Assembly: GCA_964480945.1 (NCBI GenBank)
Contig: CAYZRX010000123.1
Span: 1 to 6,211 of the forward strand
From: VGWB01 sp964480945
Lineage (GTDB): Bacteria > Bacteroidota > Ignavibacteria > UBA10030
Direction: 5' to 3'
DNA: 6,211 nucleotides
Below the pieces are notes generated by a model. That model saw only the letters and a program-made list of their open reading frames with translations. It had not been told where the DNA came from and did not search any database. Shown one piece after another: positions 6,167 through 6,211 of this stretch. Position numbers and translations under genes: made by a program. Each line of letters begins with the position of its first letter. Positions within the stretch are counted from its first letter, which is position 1.

Positions 6167-6211
6167 CTACCCACCAAGATCGAGCACGAGCGTCTCGAAA
6201 TAGTTCCAGGT
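6167..6211 (-). CDS. Possible C-terminal end of a convergent gene
   Basis: On the - strand the window edge reads TWNYFETLVLDLGG followed by TAG at 6169-6167. Only 14 codons are visible, so the family cannot be told. If real, the gene converges on btuG with 19 bases between their stop codons. Other frames are also open over this short span, so the call is weak. Confidence 0.2.
   Translation of the reverse strand, partial: TWNYFETLVLDLGG

Overview
The window reads as chromosomal DNA from a Gram-negative bacterium of moderately high GC content. Two outer-membrane or lipoprotein genes and two other signal-peptide-type N-termini or vitamin-uptake features point to a cell with an outer membrane. 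The vitamin B12 uptake pair (a BtuB-like TonB-dependent receptor followed by a BtuG-like beta-propeller lipoprotein) is best known from Bacteroidota. Together with a strong Shine-Dalgarno before ssb and sigma70-like promoters, this suggests the wider Bacteroidota/Chlorobiota/Ignavibacteriota (FCB) group, possibly outside the classical gut Bacteroides. This placement is inference; no marker gene here fixes the phylum.

Layout. All four complete genes are on the + strand. Positions 1-180 hold a small inverted repeat, an extended -10 type promoter and a strong ribosome binding site for ssb (181-597, single-stranded DNA-binding protein). A GC-rich hairpin at 638-672 probably ends the ssb transcript. 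A complete gamma-glutamyltransferase gene (736-2439) with all recognisable catalytic residues follows; it encodes an exported enzyme of glutathione and gamma-glutamyl peptide breakdown.

The 608-base gap at 2440-3047 is not empty. It contains a palindromic repeat pair (2476-2555), a sigma70-like promoter (2605-2633), a complete cobalamin riboswitch aptamer (2661-2884) and an expression platform that ends in an intrinsic terminator (2998-3038) only about ten bases before the next start codon. The platform shows mutually exclusive pairings, which predicts a transcriptional OFF switch: B12 bound, terminator formed.

The riboswitch controls a two-gene unit. The first gene is a 657-residue BtuB-like receptor (3048-5021). 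The second, after 58 bases, is a 355-residue lipoprotein with a YncE-like/DUF5074-type propeller (5080-6147) that matches the BtuG family, the B12-capturing lid on BtuB in Bacteroides. The likely joint job is high-affinity corrinoid capture and import across the outer membrane, switched off when B12 is plentiful. The last 64 bases may hold the tail of a convergent gene on the - strand. ssb and ggt appear unrelated to the B12 unit.
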